This document shows positions 41,943 to 51,650 of a stretch of 64,000 bases of DNA, piece after piece. Each line of letters starts with the position of its first letter. The stretch's first letter is position 1. The notes under the pieces are model-generated. The model was given only the letters and a program-made list of their open reading frames with translations, was not told the DNA's origin and made no database searches. The position numbers and the translations under genes were made by a program. This DNA comes from CAWBRT01 sp963819175 (GTDB taxonomy: Bacteria > Acidobacteriota > Terriglobia > Terriglobales > Acidobacteriaceae), in contig CAWFVJ010000021.1 of assembly GCA_963819175.1 (NCBI GenBank), positions 186,001 through 250,000 of the forward strand. Reading direction: 5' to 3'.

Positions 41943-44735
41943 CTACGTCCTGAGCACGCCCGCAAGCGCCTGCCCAGTATAGGATTTCTTCACCCGTGCA
42001 ACCTGCTCCGGCGTTCCCTGGGCGACCAGGCGCCCGCCCTCTTCGCCGCCCTCCGGCCCCAGGTCGATGATCCAGTCGGCGTTGCGGACAACATCGAGAT
42101 TGTGTTCGATGATGATGATGGTGTTGCCAAGATCGGTGAGCCGGTGCAGCACATCGAGCAGCTTGTTTACGTCCTCAAAGTGCAGGCCCGTTGTCGGCTC
42201 GTCGAGCAGGTAGAGCGTGCGTCCCGTCTGCCGCTTGCTGAGCTCGCGCCCCAGTTTGATGCGCTGCGCTTCGCCGCCCGACAGCGTGACCGAGGACTGG
42301 CCGAGGTGTATGTAGCCGAGCCCGACATCAACCAGCGTCTGTAATTTCTGCCGGGCCTGCGGAATGTTCTCCAGCACGCCGAGTGCATCCGAGATCGGCG
42401 TATTCAGCAGGTCCGCAATTGAGTACCCCTTGTACTTCACGGCCAGAGTCTCGCGGTTGTAGCGTTTGCCGCCACAGACCTCGCAGAGCACGTAAACATC
42501 AGGCAGGAAGTTCATCTCGATGCGGCGCTCGCCTTCGCCCTGGCAAGCCTCGCAACGGCCTCCAGCCACGTTGAAGGAGAAGCGGCCGACCTTGTAGCCG
42601 CGCTCGCGCGACTCCGGAAGCATGGCGTAGAGCTCGCGGATATTCGTGAAGACCCCGGTGTAGGTCGCCGGATTCGAGCGCGGCGTGCGCCCGATGGGCG
42701 ACTGGTCGATGCGGATCACCTTGTCGATGTTTTCGCTTCCGCTGATGGCGCGGTGCTTGCCCGGATCTTCGCGCGAGCGGTAAAGCTGGCGCGCCAGAGC
42801 ACGGTAAAGAATGTCATTCACCAGCGTCGATTTGCCGGAGCCGGAGACGCCGGTCACGACCGTCATCACGCCCAACGGAAAACTGATGTCCAGGTTCTTC
42901 AGGTTGTTCTCGTGCGCCCCCAGGATTGCAATGGCCGTGCCATTAGGCTGCCGGCGCTCGTGACGCACGCCGATCCGCCTGCGTCCGCTGATGTACTGGC
43001 CTGTCAGCGATTCGGGCTCATCGGCAATCTGATCGGGTGTTCCGGCGGCGACAACCTCGCCACCGTGCCGGCCGGCGCCGGGTCCAAGGTCGATCACGTA
43101 ATCGGCGCGCCGGATGGTTTCTTCGTCGTGCTCCACCACCAGCACGGTGTTGCCGAGATCGCGCAGAGATTCCAGCGATTGCAGCAGGCGTGCATTGTCG
43201 CGGTGATGCAGGCCGATGGAAGGCTCGTCCAGCACGTAGAGCACGCCGCGCAGCCTGGAGCCGATCTGCGTTGCCAGCCTGATGCGTTGTCCTTCGCCGC
43301 CGGAGAGCGTGGCCGCCGAACGATCCAACGCAATGTAGCCCAAGCCGACATGATTAAGAAAACCGAGCCTCTCGCCGATTTCGCCCAGCACGCGGCCTGC
43401 GATCTTCTCCTCGCGTTCGTTCAGGTGTATGGCGCGCACCGCCTCGACGGCCCGCGAAACCGGAAGCGCCGTGAAGTCGGAAATGGACATGCCGTTGACC
43501 TTCACGGCAAGGCTCTCGGGCCGCAGGCGCCTGCCCTCGCAGCGAGGACACGGCGTGGCGGACATGTAGTTCAGCAACCACTCCCGGTAGCTGTCGGAGT
43601 TCGACTCCTCGATCATTTGCCGCAGGAAAGCGAAAACTCCGCGAAATCCGGCAGGGCTGCTCTTCTCCGGACCGTACAGGATCAGGTTCTGCGTTGCTGC
43701 CGGAAACTGCTCGAATGGCATCGCCAAATCAAAGTGATAGACCTCGGAGGCGCGCTTCAGCAACGTTTGCAGATAGGCAGAGCCGCTGCCCGGTCCCAGG
43801 CCGCCGTCCAGCAGCGGTTTCGACCAGTCCACCACAACCTTGGCGGGGTCGAAATCGTATTTCGAGCCGAGGCCGTTGCACTCCGCGCACGCACCATAGA
43901 CGCTGTTGAAGGAAAACGATCGCGGCTCCAGTTGCGGAACGTTGATGCCGCACTCGGGACATGCCATGCGCGAGGAATACAGCTGCTCGTCGCCGCCGAC
44001 AACAGCCACTTGCACCAGCCCTTGCCCGAGCTTCATGGCAACCTCGACGGAATTGGCCAGGCGTCGTTCGATTCCAGCCTTTAGCAGTAGGCGGTCCACC
44101 ACAACCTCGATGGTGTGGTTGCGGCGCTTGTCGAGGCGGATCTCGGCTTCGATGTTGACCAGCTCGCCGTCGATGCGGGCGCGGGTAAATCCGTGTTGGG
44201 CGAGCTTCTCAAGTTCCTTCTTGAACTCGCCCTTGCGTCCGCGCACCAATGGGGCCAACAGCATCACCCGGCTCTGCCCCGTGGAGGATTCGTCAGCGGG
44301 AACCATTTCCAGCAGCCGCGCCACGATCTGGTCGACCGACTGCCGGGTGATCTCCCTGCCGCACTTTGGACAGTGGGGCAGCCCTATCGAGGAGTAGAGC
44401 AGGCGTAAATAGTCGTATATCTCGGTAATTGTTCCTACAGTCGAGCGCGGGCTGCGGCTGGTAGTCTTTTGTTCAATGGAGATGGCAGGGCTCAGGCCGT
44501 CGATCGCATCGACGTCGGGCCGCTCCAGTTGATCCAGGAACTGACGCGCATACGCCGAGAGCGTCTCGACATAGCGCCGCTGCCCTTCGGCATAGATGGT
44601 GTCGAAGGCCAGCGATGACTTGCCCGAGCCGCTCAACCCGGTGATCACCGTCAGGGAATTGCGCGGAATCTCCACCGAGATGTTCTTGAGATTGTGTTGG
44701 CGCGCACCGCGCACCGAGATTTCTGTAATTGGCAT
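41943..44735 (-). CDS. uvrA: excinuclease ABC subunit A
   Basis: 930 residues, damage-recognition ATPase of nucleotide-excision repair. Two ABC modules: Walker A GLSGSGKSSLAFDT (about residue 31) and GVSGSGKSTLVNDIL (about 634), signatures LSGGEGQRIRLA and LSGGEAQRIKLG. Zinc sites: CPKCG, CPECG...CAECNG, and CEACQGEG...CEVCGG. Start ATG 44735 (MPITEISVRGARQHNL) matches the family; the frame runs 195 bases further upstream without homology. No clear LexA box is visible in the upstream region. Confidence 0.96.
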   Translation of the reverse strand: MPITEISVRGARQHNLKNISVEIPRNSLTVITGLSGSGKSSLAFDTIYAEGQRRYVETLSAYARQFLDQLERPDVDAIDGLSPAISIEQKTTSRSPRSTVGTITEIYDYLRLLYSSIGLPHCPKCGREITRQSVDQIVARLLEMVPADESSTGQSRVMLLAPLVRGRKGEFKKELEKLAQHGFTRARIDGELVNIEAEIRLDKRRNHTIEVVVDRLLLKAGIERRLANSVEVAMKLGQGLVQVAVVGGDEQLYSSRMACPECGINVPQLEPRSFSFNSVYGACAECNGLGSKYDFDPAKVVVDWSKPLLDGGLGPGSGSAYLQTLLKRASEVYHFDLAMPFEQFPAATQNLILYGPEKSSPAGFRGVFAFLRQMIEESNSDSYREWLLNYMSATPCPRCEGRRLRPESLAVKVNGMSISDFTALPVSRAVEAVRAIHLNEREEKIAGRVLGEIGERLGFLNHVGLGYIALDRSAATLSGGEGQRIRLATQIGSRLRGVLYVLDEPSIGLHHRDNARLLQSLESLRDLGNTVLVVEHDEETIRRADYVIDLGPGAGRHGGEVVAAGTPDQIADEPESLTGQYISGRRRIGVRHERRQPNGTAIAILGAHENNLKNLDISFPLGVMTVVTGVSGSGKSTLVNDILYRALARQLYRSREDPGKHRAISGSENIDKVIRIDQSPIGRTPRSNPATYTGVFTNIRELYAMLPESRERGYKVGRFSFNVAGGRCEACQGEGERRIEMNFLPDVYVLCEVCGGKRYNRETLAVKYKGYSIADLLNTPISDALGVLENIPQARQKLQTLVDVGLGYIHLGQSSVTLSGGEAQRIKLGRELSKRQTGRTLYLLDEPTTGLHFEDVNKLLDVLHRLTDLGNTIIIIEHNLDVVRNADWIIDLGPEGGEEGGRLVAQGTPEQVARVKKSYTGQALAGVLRT

Positions 44736-45133
44736 CCCAAAAGTACGCCCCCGGCGCGACCAAGGACAAGGCCCATAGTGACGTGGACAATCCCCTGGAA
44801 ACGTCGGAAAGTGTGGAAGACAGTTCGACTCAGGTATCTTAGAAGGCAATAGGGTCAACGTCAAACTTGAGGCATAACAGAGTAAGCAGTGCGCGCTCGC
44901 TGATGCGCCGTTAATGAAGAATTCCCGCAACAGAGCCGCGGAGAATTCAGGACGGGGAAGGGTTCAAGCAGCCGGGAAATCTTGAGATATTACTTGTTCT
45001 GCACCGGCACAAAGGTTTAACGTGAGCTTGATCTTTCCGAGCATCTAAATGTTATAGGCTCTTGGCTGCGGCTCCCCCGCTGACAATAAAGACGGGTTGG
45101 AGTGAGCGTATTTATAGAAGAAGGTAGAGAGAC
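44736..45133. other. intergenic region between uvrA and a small membrane-protein gene
   Basis: 398 bases containing the promoters of two divergent genes. The upstream half is an open frame in the uvrA reading frame but has non-coding composition. I see no strong hairpin or recognised operator. Confidence 0.4.
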
Positions 45134-45313
45134 TTGACGACTCTATTTGTCCCCCTCGCATTGCTTTTCATTATCATGCTTTCGATTGCATTTGGAATTG
45201 GTGCCGGATATCTGGCGATTGTCGGTATCCTGAACGCTTTCAGCCATAACCGCGGAGGACGGAAACCCGCGACTGCCGCTCTTATCTCCACTGCCGGTCC
45301 ATCCGGCGACTGA
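45134..45313 (+). CDS. small single-pass membrane protein
   Basis: 59 residues from TTG 45134. LTTLFVPLALLFIIMLSIAF, then GIGAGYLAIVGILNAFSHNR: one or two hydrophobic segments covering residues 5-38, then a basic, flexible tail (RGGRKPATAA). AGAGAG lies a few bases upstream; an ATG at codon 15 is an alternative start. The codon pattern and the positive-inside tail suggest a real gene. Not recognised. Confidence 0.5.
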   Translation: MTTLFVPLALLFIIMLSIAFGIGAGYLAIVGILNAFSHNRGGRKPATAALISTAGPSGD

Positions 45314-46138
45314 CCGGCGTTTCGGTCAGATGCGCGTCCGCTCGCGCTCCCGGCGCGAGCATGCGGTTCGTTGAATTCGCGCGCAGATATCAATATCGTT
45401 GCTCTTATGAGCGCCCCCACTTTTGAGTGCCCCACGGAAGTCCCTTGCGTTTCGTCGCAGCCGTTTCTATTCTGGCGCAGCTGAACACTTCCAGGCAGAA
45501 ACTCGCAAATCTAAAGCGTGTTTGAGCTAGCGAGAGTAGGGCGCAAGCTATCGGACGAATGAATCATGCAAAGTGTTTTGAGGCGTTACACCAGTTTCGA
45601 CTTTCTCGGAACGTTTCATACAAAGTTGATTGCAGCTTCAGGCAGCCATGCCGCATGCCGGGCCAACATCCGGATTATTGCGTGCTCAGCGATCTGACAC
45701 GTGCTCGCTTCTAATAGCTGTCCTACGACCGTTATGGCGAATCTCAGCTCGCAGAGCCAGTGATGCGGGTAAACGTGCGATCCGGGAAATCGAGCATGCC
45801 GCAGCATGGGACTCGCAAAGATCTCGACCACCACTCCGTCCATGATATGCAATGCAGGGACGGGGGCAAGTCCGCGAGATTCCCGCCTGCTGCATGGTGC
45901 ACAGCGCGAGATCGCCACGCGGAGGAGTCCAGGGTCGCCCGCGAATGGCGCAACCGCGCGGATGGCCATATCGAAGAAGCCATTCAGCATTTGAGGTGAG
46001 CGACACTGATCGATGAGGCCGATTCCCGGCAGGTATGTTGTAGTTCAAAGGGCTCTCAAACGATTGAGAGCCTGTGGCTCATTTCTCGGTTCGCAAAAAC
46101 GGCGAACCTCCTCACGCTGACCATTCTCTGGTTCCGCT
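45314..46138. other. long intergenic region without a recognisable gene
   Basis: 825 bases. Several overlapping open frames of 60-125 codons exist on both strands, but none shows a Shine-Dalgarno plus a recognisable protein. The longest minus-strand frame (45616-45990) is Cys/His/Arg-rich. It may be a decayed gene. The end carries the hairpin at 46051-46072. Confidence 0.45.
46051..46072 (-). terminator. hairpin after the transketolase gene
   Basis: GGCTCTCAA-ACGA-TTGAGAGCC, a perfect 9-base stem, 67 bases beyond the transketolase stop. On the minus strand it is followed by only CTTTG, so termination would be weak. Confidence 0.5.
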
Positions 46139-48190
46139 TCAGGAAACGGTGGCCACGCGATGATCCGGACGCAACGCCTGCTTGGCCCGCATCAGTTCCT
46201 GGGCCTTCTGCGCGATGTGTTCGGCCGCGACCTCGAACTCCTTCACCAGTTCCCAGGGAGCGCCGGAATCGCCAAAGCGGTCCTTGACGCCGATATAGCC
46301 CGCAACCACCGGGGTATTCAGCATCTCGGGATCTTCCAGAATGAGTCCGGCGACCCGCCATGCCAGCGCACCGATCTGGTGCTCTTCAGCGGTAACAATA
46401 ACCTGGGTCTCGCGAGCGGCTCGTAAGATTGCCCGGCGGTCGATCGGTTTCAATGTGTGCACGTTCAAGATGCGCGTCTCGTAACCGAACTCCCGCTTCA
46501 AGATCCAGGCGGCGCGCATGGCCTCCGGCACCATTGGACCGCAGGCAATGATCGTCAGGTCCTCGTGTTCGTTGCGGTAATCGCTTTCCAGGCAGGTTTC
46601 GAAGGCATCGATGAAGTTCGGTTGCTCGCCGCGGAAGCGGATAGCATTGGCCTTGCCGAACTCGAAGGGTGTTTGCTCCGTGGTGATGACCGGCGTCGCT
46701 TCGCGGGCAAAGCGGATATATTTCGGCCCGATCACCCCCAGGAGCAGCTTTTGGGTGGCCTTCATCGTCTCCACCGAGTCGCAGGGTACCACGGCTCTCA
46801 TGTTGGGCAGGCCGCAGATGGCGAACAAATCCTCCAGCGCCTGGTGCGTAGCTCCATCCGGACCTACGGAAACCCCACCGTGCGCACCGGCGATCAAGAC
46901 ATTGAAGTTGCCATAACAAACCGAGACGCGCAGTTGATCGAGGTTGCGGGCCGCCGCGAACGTAGCGTAGGTACCCATCACCGGCAGTTTGCCTTCCTTG
47001 GCCAGTCCGACGGCAACCGAGGTTGACGACTGCTCGGCAATGCCCATGCTTAACCAGCGGCTGGCGCGTTCCGGGTGGCCTTCGTAGAATTCGCTGATCG
47101 TGATCGACCCGGAGATGTCCAATCCGAGGCAGACGACGCGCGGATCGCCGCCCTCCAGCGAAAGCGCTTTGCCGAAGCCTTTACGCGTGGGCTCCATCTT
47201 CGCCTTCATGTTGTCGCCCGAGTTCCACCAGTAATCGCGTCCGAAGTGCGGCATCTTCGCTTCGAGAGAAGCATCCACTTCCTGCTGATAGCGCCGCATT
47301 CGCGCAAACATCTCCTCGACCGGGATCTGGCCTTCCACTCCAAGAATCCGCAACGCCTCATCCAACTCCTTGCGATTCGGCGCTTTTCCGTGCCAACCGG
47401 TCGCGTTCTCCATGAAGGTGACACCTTTGCCCTTCACGGTTTCCGCCAGGATGAGCAGCGGCTTGCCCGACTTGTTTTGCTTGGCCGACTGCAACGCAGC
47501 GACGATTTGCGTCATGTCATGCCCATCGATTCGCACCACCTGCCAGCCGAAAGCCTCGTATTTCGCGGCGATCGGCTCGACGTTCATCACCGTTTCGGTC
47601 TTGCCGTCAATCTGCAGATGGTTGTCGTCCAAAATGGCCACGACGTTGTCGAGTTTGTATTGAGCGGCCTCCATGGCAGCTTCCCAGACTTGTCCCTCCT
47701 GCTGCTCGCCATCGCCCATAATGCAGAACACGGTGTACGCGCGTCCGTCGAGCCGGCCGGCGAGCGCACTGCCTACGGCAATGCTCAGTCCCTGCCCCAG
47801 TGAGCCCGACGAGCACTCCACGCCCGGCAGCTTCAGCCAGTGCGGATGCCCTTGCAAAGGAGAACGCAAGCGCCGCAGCAGGCCCAAGTCCAGCTTATCG
47901 AAGAAGCCGGCAAAGGCCAGTCCTGCATAGAGCGCCGGAGCCTTGTGTCCGGCCGACCAGAAGATGCGGTCGCGGTCGACCCAGTTGGGATTCCTCGGAT
48001 CATGTTTGGCTACGTGTAGATACAGGGCGGCGGTGATGTCCATCATCGAAAGGGTTCCGCCCGCGTGCCCTGAACCCGCACAACAAAGCCCGCTAAGGAT
48101 ATAACCGCGCATCAGCGCAGCCGTCTGCTTAAGCTGTTCAACTGAGTAATACTGAATCACGCTTCCGTTGTTTGAGTCCGATATCGGCAC
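46139..48190 (-). CDS. tkt: transketolase
   Basis: 683 residues, thiamine-diphosphate enzyme moving two-carbon units in the pentose-phosphate pathway. N-terminal module: CCAGSGHAGGTLSMMDI, GLGQGLSIAVGSALAGRL and the ThDP/Mg motif GDGEQQEGQVWEAAMEA...DDN. Middle pyrimidine-binding module: GIAEQSSTSVAVGLAKEG and AGAHGGVSVGPDGATHQALED; C-terminal module: ILNVHTLKPID. The N-terminal module resembles the split (two-subunit) transketolases more than E. coli TktA. Shine-Dalgarno not obvious; start at ATG 48190. Confidence 0.93.
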   Translation of the reverse strand: MPISDSNNGSVIQYYSVEQLKQTAALMRGYILSGLCCAGSGHAGGTLSMMDITAALYLHVAKHDPRNPNWVDRDRIFWSAGHKAPALYAGLAFAGFFDKLDLGLLRRLRSPLQGHPHWLKLPGVECSSGSLGQGLSIAVGSALAGRLDGRAYTVFCIMGDGEQQEGQVWEAAMEAAQYKLDNVVAILDDNHLQIDGKTETVMNVEPIAAKYEAFGWQVVRIDGHDMTQIVAALQSAKQNKSGKPLLILAETVKGKGVTFMENATGWHGKAPNRKELDEALRILGVEGQIPVEEMFARMRRYQQEVDASLEAKMPHFGRDYWWNSGDNMKAKMEPTRKGFGKALSLEGGDPRVVCLGLDISGSITISEFYEGHPERASRWLSMGIAEQSSTSVAVGLAKEGKLPVMGTYATFAAARNLDQLRVSVCYGNFNVLIAGAHGGVSVGPDGATHQALEDLFAICGLPNMRAVVPCDSVETMKATQKLLLGVIGPKYIRFAREATPVITTEQTPFEFGKANAIRFRGEQPNFIDAFETCLESDYRNEHEDLTIIACGPMVPEAMRAAWILKREFGYETRILNVHTLKPIDRRAILRAARETQVIVTAEEHQIGALAWRVAGLILEDPEMLNTPVVAGYIGVKDRFGDSGAPWELVKEFEVAAEHIAQKAQELMRAKQALRPDHRVATVS

Positions 48191-48366
48191 TGCAATCCTC
48201 CGCTGGAAGCCCCGCGCGCTGCCGGCTGAATTGCTGAATCGCCGGAAATGCGCTGGGGAAAGACCCAGCCCGGCAAGAGGTTATGCCGACGCCAACACTT
48301 CCGCAGTGAGGCACCTCACAAGGCATCTGTGACCCAGCGCTGGTAACGCGCAAGCCAATCGAGACT

Positions 48367-48456
48367 AATTCCAGAGATGCTGTATCACAGATCCCTCCGC
48401 TCCGCTTCGGTCGGGATGACGTTCCTTAAACGCCCGGATATACCAACTCTGGAATT
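48367..48456. repeat. interspersed inverted-repeat element, family A copy 3 (short)
   Basis: 90 bases bounded by perfect 10-base terminal repeats AATTCCAGAG / CTCTGGAATT. Ends read AATTCCAGAGATGCTGTATC and, reversed, AATTCCAGAGTTGGTATATC. It holds one arm (CGTCATCCCGACCGAAGCGG on the minus strand) and lacks the second arm seen in the longer copies. It lies between the transketolase start and the adenosine deaminase stop. Confidence 0.75.
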
Positions 48457-48464
48457 GGTCTAGC

Positions 48465-50111
48465 TTACCGTTGGCTCACGTTGGCTTCGAAATCGGCCAG
48501 CGCCTTTTCCAGTTGCCATTGCTGGCGGGCCTTTTCGCTCCCCGACAAGAACTTCTGGCAGGCCGCTCCGGATGGGCGCGCGGTCAGCCTTTCATTAGCG
48601 CATTCTTTCACCACGGCAAACTTGCGGGCATCCGCCCAAAGGCTCTGCCCGGGAAGAAAGGCGTGTTCCATTCCGGTGCGCACCATCTTCTTCAGGATTG
48701 GGTAGTCGAGGCCCTGGTCTTCGACCGCCCGCTGATACTCGCGCGTGATCTCCGAGCGCGCAACCCCTTCGTCATCGGTCGAGAGCGCGACCGGAACTCC
48801 AGCTTTCAGGTAAGCCGCCAGCGGATGCTGACTGCCCCTGACGCCCAGGATCATGTCATTACTGCTTAGATTGATCTCGACCATCACGTTGCGGCGCGCC
48901 ATCTCCTCAAGCAACTCTTGCGGGTCCTGCTCATACATGACATCGACGCCGTGGCCAATTCTCTCGGCGTGCCCCACCTCAATCGACTCGCGAATGTGGA
49001 ATCGAAGCGCCTCTGGAGGAACCATCCCCGGCGCAAGTTCTCCGGCATGGAGCGAAACGTGGATGCTGGGATACAGCTCCTTGAGGAAGCTCAAGATGCG
49101 CATGTGTACCTCAAAATCGCGCAAGGGCACCAGCCAGTCCTCCGGCTGCACCATGTTGACGCCGACCATGCGGGAATCCTGCCGCGCCAATTCGAAGGCC
49201 AGCAGCATCTGCGAAAACACCTGCACTGGCGAAACCGCCCGCAGAACCGGATAGATGTAACGCACGGTTACGTTGCAACCCGGACGAACCAGCGCCTTGT
49301 TGTGCTCGCGGCAATTCAGAATCCGGTCCCGATCCGCTTCCCATGAGTCGAGGTTGCGCCGCGAATCCGCCACTAGGCCACTCATTCCCGAGGCCAGCAG
49401 CTTGTCTCGCATGTGGCCGAAATTCTCGTCCCACTGGATCTTCGCCGCCAACGCCAGCGCTTTGCCGCCGTCGGGAGATTCCATCACTTCCAGGTACTGC
49501 ACTTTTCCGTCGGCCGCCCGGGAAACGACCTCGGCCAGCAGCTCGCCGTTGTGACCGTGCGAGGCCGCGTGGAAGCGGTAGAAAGAGTCGAAAAAGTGGT
49601 CGTGCCCGGACTCGGCCATGTTCCAACCCCGCATCGACCAGGCATCGATCATCTGGCGATAGAGCACGGGGTCGGTGAGCGACTGCGCGGCATCGACCTG
49701 CCCGTCCTTGCAAGGCGGCTGCATCAGCGTCATGGTCCGCACTTCGATACAAAGGTGCGACTCCGCTGCAAAGCGCGCATAGGTTTCGGCATAGGCCGCG
49801 CCCGTCAGGTGATTGTGCAGATCGGTCCCCTTCGGCATCTGCTTCAGGAAGGCATAGAGAGAGGGGCCGTTCGACTTCACGGAGTCCATCAGCCGCGCGG
49901 TTTTCTGCTCGGGAGTCTCCACCGCGGACGATGCCGCCCGTTGCGCGCTTGCCGTCGCCGCGACAGGCCTTACGGGAGCTTGGCGAAAAGCCTGGCTAGC
50001 CGAAGCCGACACGCTGAGAGTCATCTGCAGGCAGAACAGAAGCTGCCATACGCTACGCAAACGCATTGGCCCGCCGTGGCGCTTGAACATTTGCTGAAAT
50101 GCTTCTACCAT
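48465..50111 (-). CDS. secreted adenosine deaminase family protein
   Basis: 548 residues, longer than cytosolic adenosine deaminase (about 340) and of the extracellular ADGF type. Signal-peptide-like MRLRSVWQLLFCLQMTLSV begins 15 residues in from ATG 50111, so the start may be at 50066. Zinc and catalytic motifs: GTDLHNHLTGA, HVSLHAGELAP, GHAERIGHGVDV and VALSTDDEGV. It would deaminate adenosine to inosine in the periplasm or outside. The nucleoside-salvage genes that follow (HPRT, deoC, nupC, punA, udk-like) are on the opposite strand, starting 54 bases away. Confidence 0.88.
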   Translation of the reverse strand: MVEAFQQMFKRHGGPMRLRSVWQLLFCLQMTLSVSASASQAFRQAPVRPVAATASAQRAASSAVETPEQKTARLMDSVKSNGPSLYAFLKQMPKGTDLHNHLTGAAYAETYARFAAESHLCIEVRTMTLMQPPCKDGQVDAAQSLTDPVLYRQMIDAWSMRGWNMAESGHDHFFDSFYRFHAASHGHNGELLAEVVSRAADGKVQYLEVMESPDGGKALALAAKIQWDENFGHMRDKLLASGMSGLVADSRRNLDSWEADRDRILNCREHNKALVRPGCNVTVRYIYPVLRAVSPVQVFSQMLLAFELARQDSRMVGVNMVQPEDWLVPLRDFEVHMRILSFLKELYPSIHVSLHAGELAPGMVPPEALRFHIRESIEVGHAERIGHGVDVMYEQDPQELLEEMARRNVMVEINLSSNDMILGVRGSQHPLAAYLKAGVPVALSTDDEGVARSEITREYQRAVEDQGLDYPILKKMVRTGMEHAFLPGQSLWADARKFAVVKECANERLTARPSGAACQKFLSGSEKARQQWQLEKALADFEANVSQR

Positions 50112-50164
50112 CGTTCGTTTCCCGACTTCCTGAAAAGTATAGATTCTCCGGAGCTGATAACAAA

Positions 50165-50680
50165 GTGTCTGACCTCAAAGTGCTTTTAACGCGCGACCAG
50201 ATAGCGAGAAGAGTAGCGCAACTCGGCGAAAAGATCACCCGCGACTTCGCCGGAGAGCAAGTCGTGCTGATTGGGGTGCTGAAGGGCGCTGCGATCTTCC
50301 TCAGCGACCTTGCACGCAGCATCCAGCTCGACGCCACCTTCGACTTCATCTCCGTTTCCAGCTACGGAAACCAGAAACAAAACAGCGGCGAAGTAAAGCT
50401 GCTGAAAGATGTCGATCAATCGATGGAAGGCAGGAACATTATCCTCGTCGAAGACATCCTCGATACCGGGTTGACGCTCTCCTATCTGCGAAGAGTCCTG
50501 CTGGCGAAGCGCCCCAAGACGCTGCACATTGCCGCGCTGCTGGACAAAGTGCCGCGTCGCACCGAAGCCGTCAAGGCGGATTATGTCGGCTTTGAAATAC
50601 CGGACGAATTCGTCGTTGGCTATGGCATGGACTACGCGGAAAAATACCGCAACCTCCCCGACATCTGTGTCGTGCCATGA
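50165..50680 (+). CDS. hpt: hypoxanthine phosphoribosyltransferase
   Basis: 171 residues, purine salvage: hypoxanthine or guanine plus PRPP to IMP or GMP. Motifs: VVLIGVLKGAAIFLSDLAR, DFISVSSYGNQ, PRPP loop IILVEDILDTGLTLSYL, and the terminal VVGYGMDYAEKYRNLPDICV. Start GTG 50165 (VSDLKVLLTR) with GGAG about 12 bases upstream matches the family length; the open frame upstream overlaps the divergent deaminase gene and lacks similarity. Confidence 0.95.
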   Translation: MSDLKVLLTRDQIARRVAQLGEKITRDFAGEQVVLIGVLKGAAIFLSDLARSIQLDATFDFISVSSYGNQKQNSGEVKLLKDVDQSMEGRNIILVEDILDTGLTLSYLRRVLLAKRPKTLHIAALLDKVPRRTEAVKADYVGFEIPDEFVVGYGMDYAEKYRNLPDICVVP

Positions 50681-50767
50681 CGATAACGATTGCGGATTAT
50701 TTTGCCTGTTTGAAGAAAATTTTAGTGGCGTTCCACTCCGTCAACGAGTGCTAGAATTCGACAAGTT

Positions 50768-51493
50768 ATGACTCAAATCGGCCTTTTGTCACCCACGGGT
50801 GCTTTCCAGCCGGGGCTTCCGGACTGGAAGGACATAGCCAAGCTCATCGATCACACCCTGCTGAAGCCCGAAGCAACCCGGGCACAAATCGAGAAGCTCT
50901 GCCGTGAAGCCGTAGCCTACGGATTCCACTCGGTCGTGGTGAATCCCGGCAATGTGGCCTGTGCGGTTCGGCTGGTGCGCGGCTCCGGCGTTTTGGTGGG
51001 TACGGTGATCGGGTTTCCGTTGGGAGCGACAACCACTACGGTGAAGTTGGCCGAGGCCGCCGAGGCCCTCAAACTGGGAGCACAGGAGCTCGATATGGTC
51101 GTCAATATCGGAGCTCTCAAATCGGGCGACCGCGCGCTGGTGGAATCGGAAATCCGCGCGCTGAGCACTCTGGCTCGCCGCTCCCGTGCGCTGCTCAAAG
51201 TGATTCTTGAAACCGCTCTCCTCAGCACGGAAGAGAAGATCCTCGCCTGCCAGCTTTGCCTGCGCACCAAGGCCGACTTTGTAAAGACCTCAACCGGTTT
51301 CGCATCCGCCGGAGCTACCGCCGACGACGTGGCGCTGATGCGCGGCGTGGTCGGACACGAGATGGGAGTGAAAGCTGCGGGTGGCATCCGTACCGCCTCC
51401 GACCTGCTGGCCATGGTTGAGGCCGGAGCCAACCGCGTGGGTACCAGCGCCAGTGTCTCCATCGTCGAGTCGATGGGTGCACCCGCCAGATAA
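50768..51493 (+). CDS. deoC: deoxyribose-phosphate aldolase
   Basis: 241 residues, class I aldolase splitting 2-deoxyribose-5-phosphate into glyceraldehyde-3-phosphate and acetaldehyde. LIDHTLLKPEAT, VVVNPGNVACA, TVIGFPLGATTTTVKLAEA, ELDMVVNIGALKSG, LLKVILETALL, ADFVKTSTGFASAGAT (Schiff-base Lys) and VKAAGGIRTASDLLAM are all present. It follows hpt by 87 bases with TAGAAT at 50752 as a possible -10. Confidence 0.95.
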   Translation: MTQIGLLSPTGAFQPGLPDWKDIAKLIDHTLLKPEATRAQIEKLCREAVAYGFHSVVVNPGNVACAVRLVRGSGVLVGTVIGFPLGATTTTVKLAEAAEALKLGAQELDMVVNIGALKSGDRALVESEIRALSTLARRSRALLKVILETALLSTEEKILACQLCLRTKADFVKTSTGFASAGATADDVALMRGVVGHEMGVKAAGGIRTASDLLAMVEAGANRVGTSASVSIVESMGAPAR

Positions 51494-51650
51494 GCAGATG
51501 CACGAGAACGAGGCCCCACGTCCTTCTGGGGCTGGCGTGGGAGAACATTCCCCAGGCACCATCCAAATCAGCCCGCTACTCTTAATCTGCTTCCCTTCCC
51601 CCTTGCCGTGATTTACAACGTGATGAGAGGCGGCTCGCCACAGGAATGCT

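Noticed and set aside
42753..44084. 443-codon open frame antisense to uvrA
   Set aside because: Shadow of uvrA, no motif, no Shine-Dalgarno.
45616..45990. 124-codon Cys/His-rich minus-strand frame
   Set aside because: No Shine-Dalgarno, no recognised family, competing frames on both strands; kept only as part of the intergenic description.
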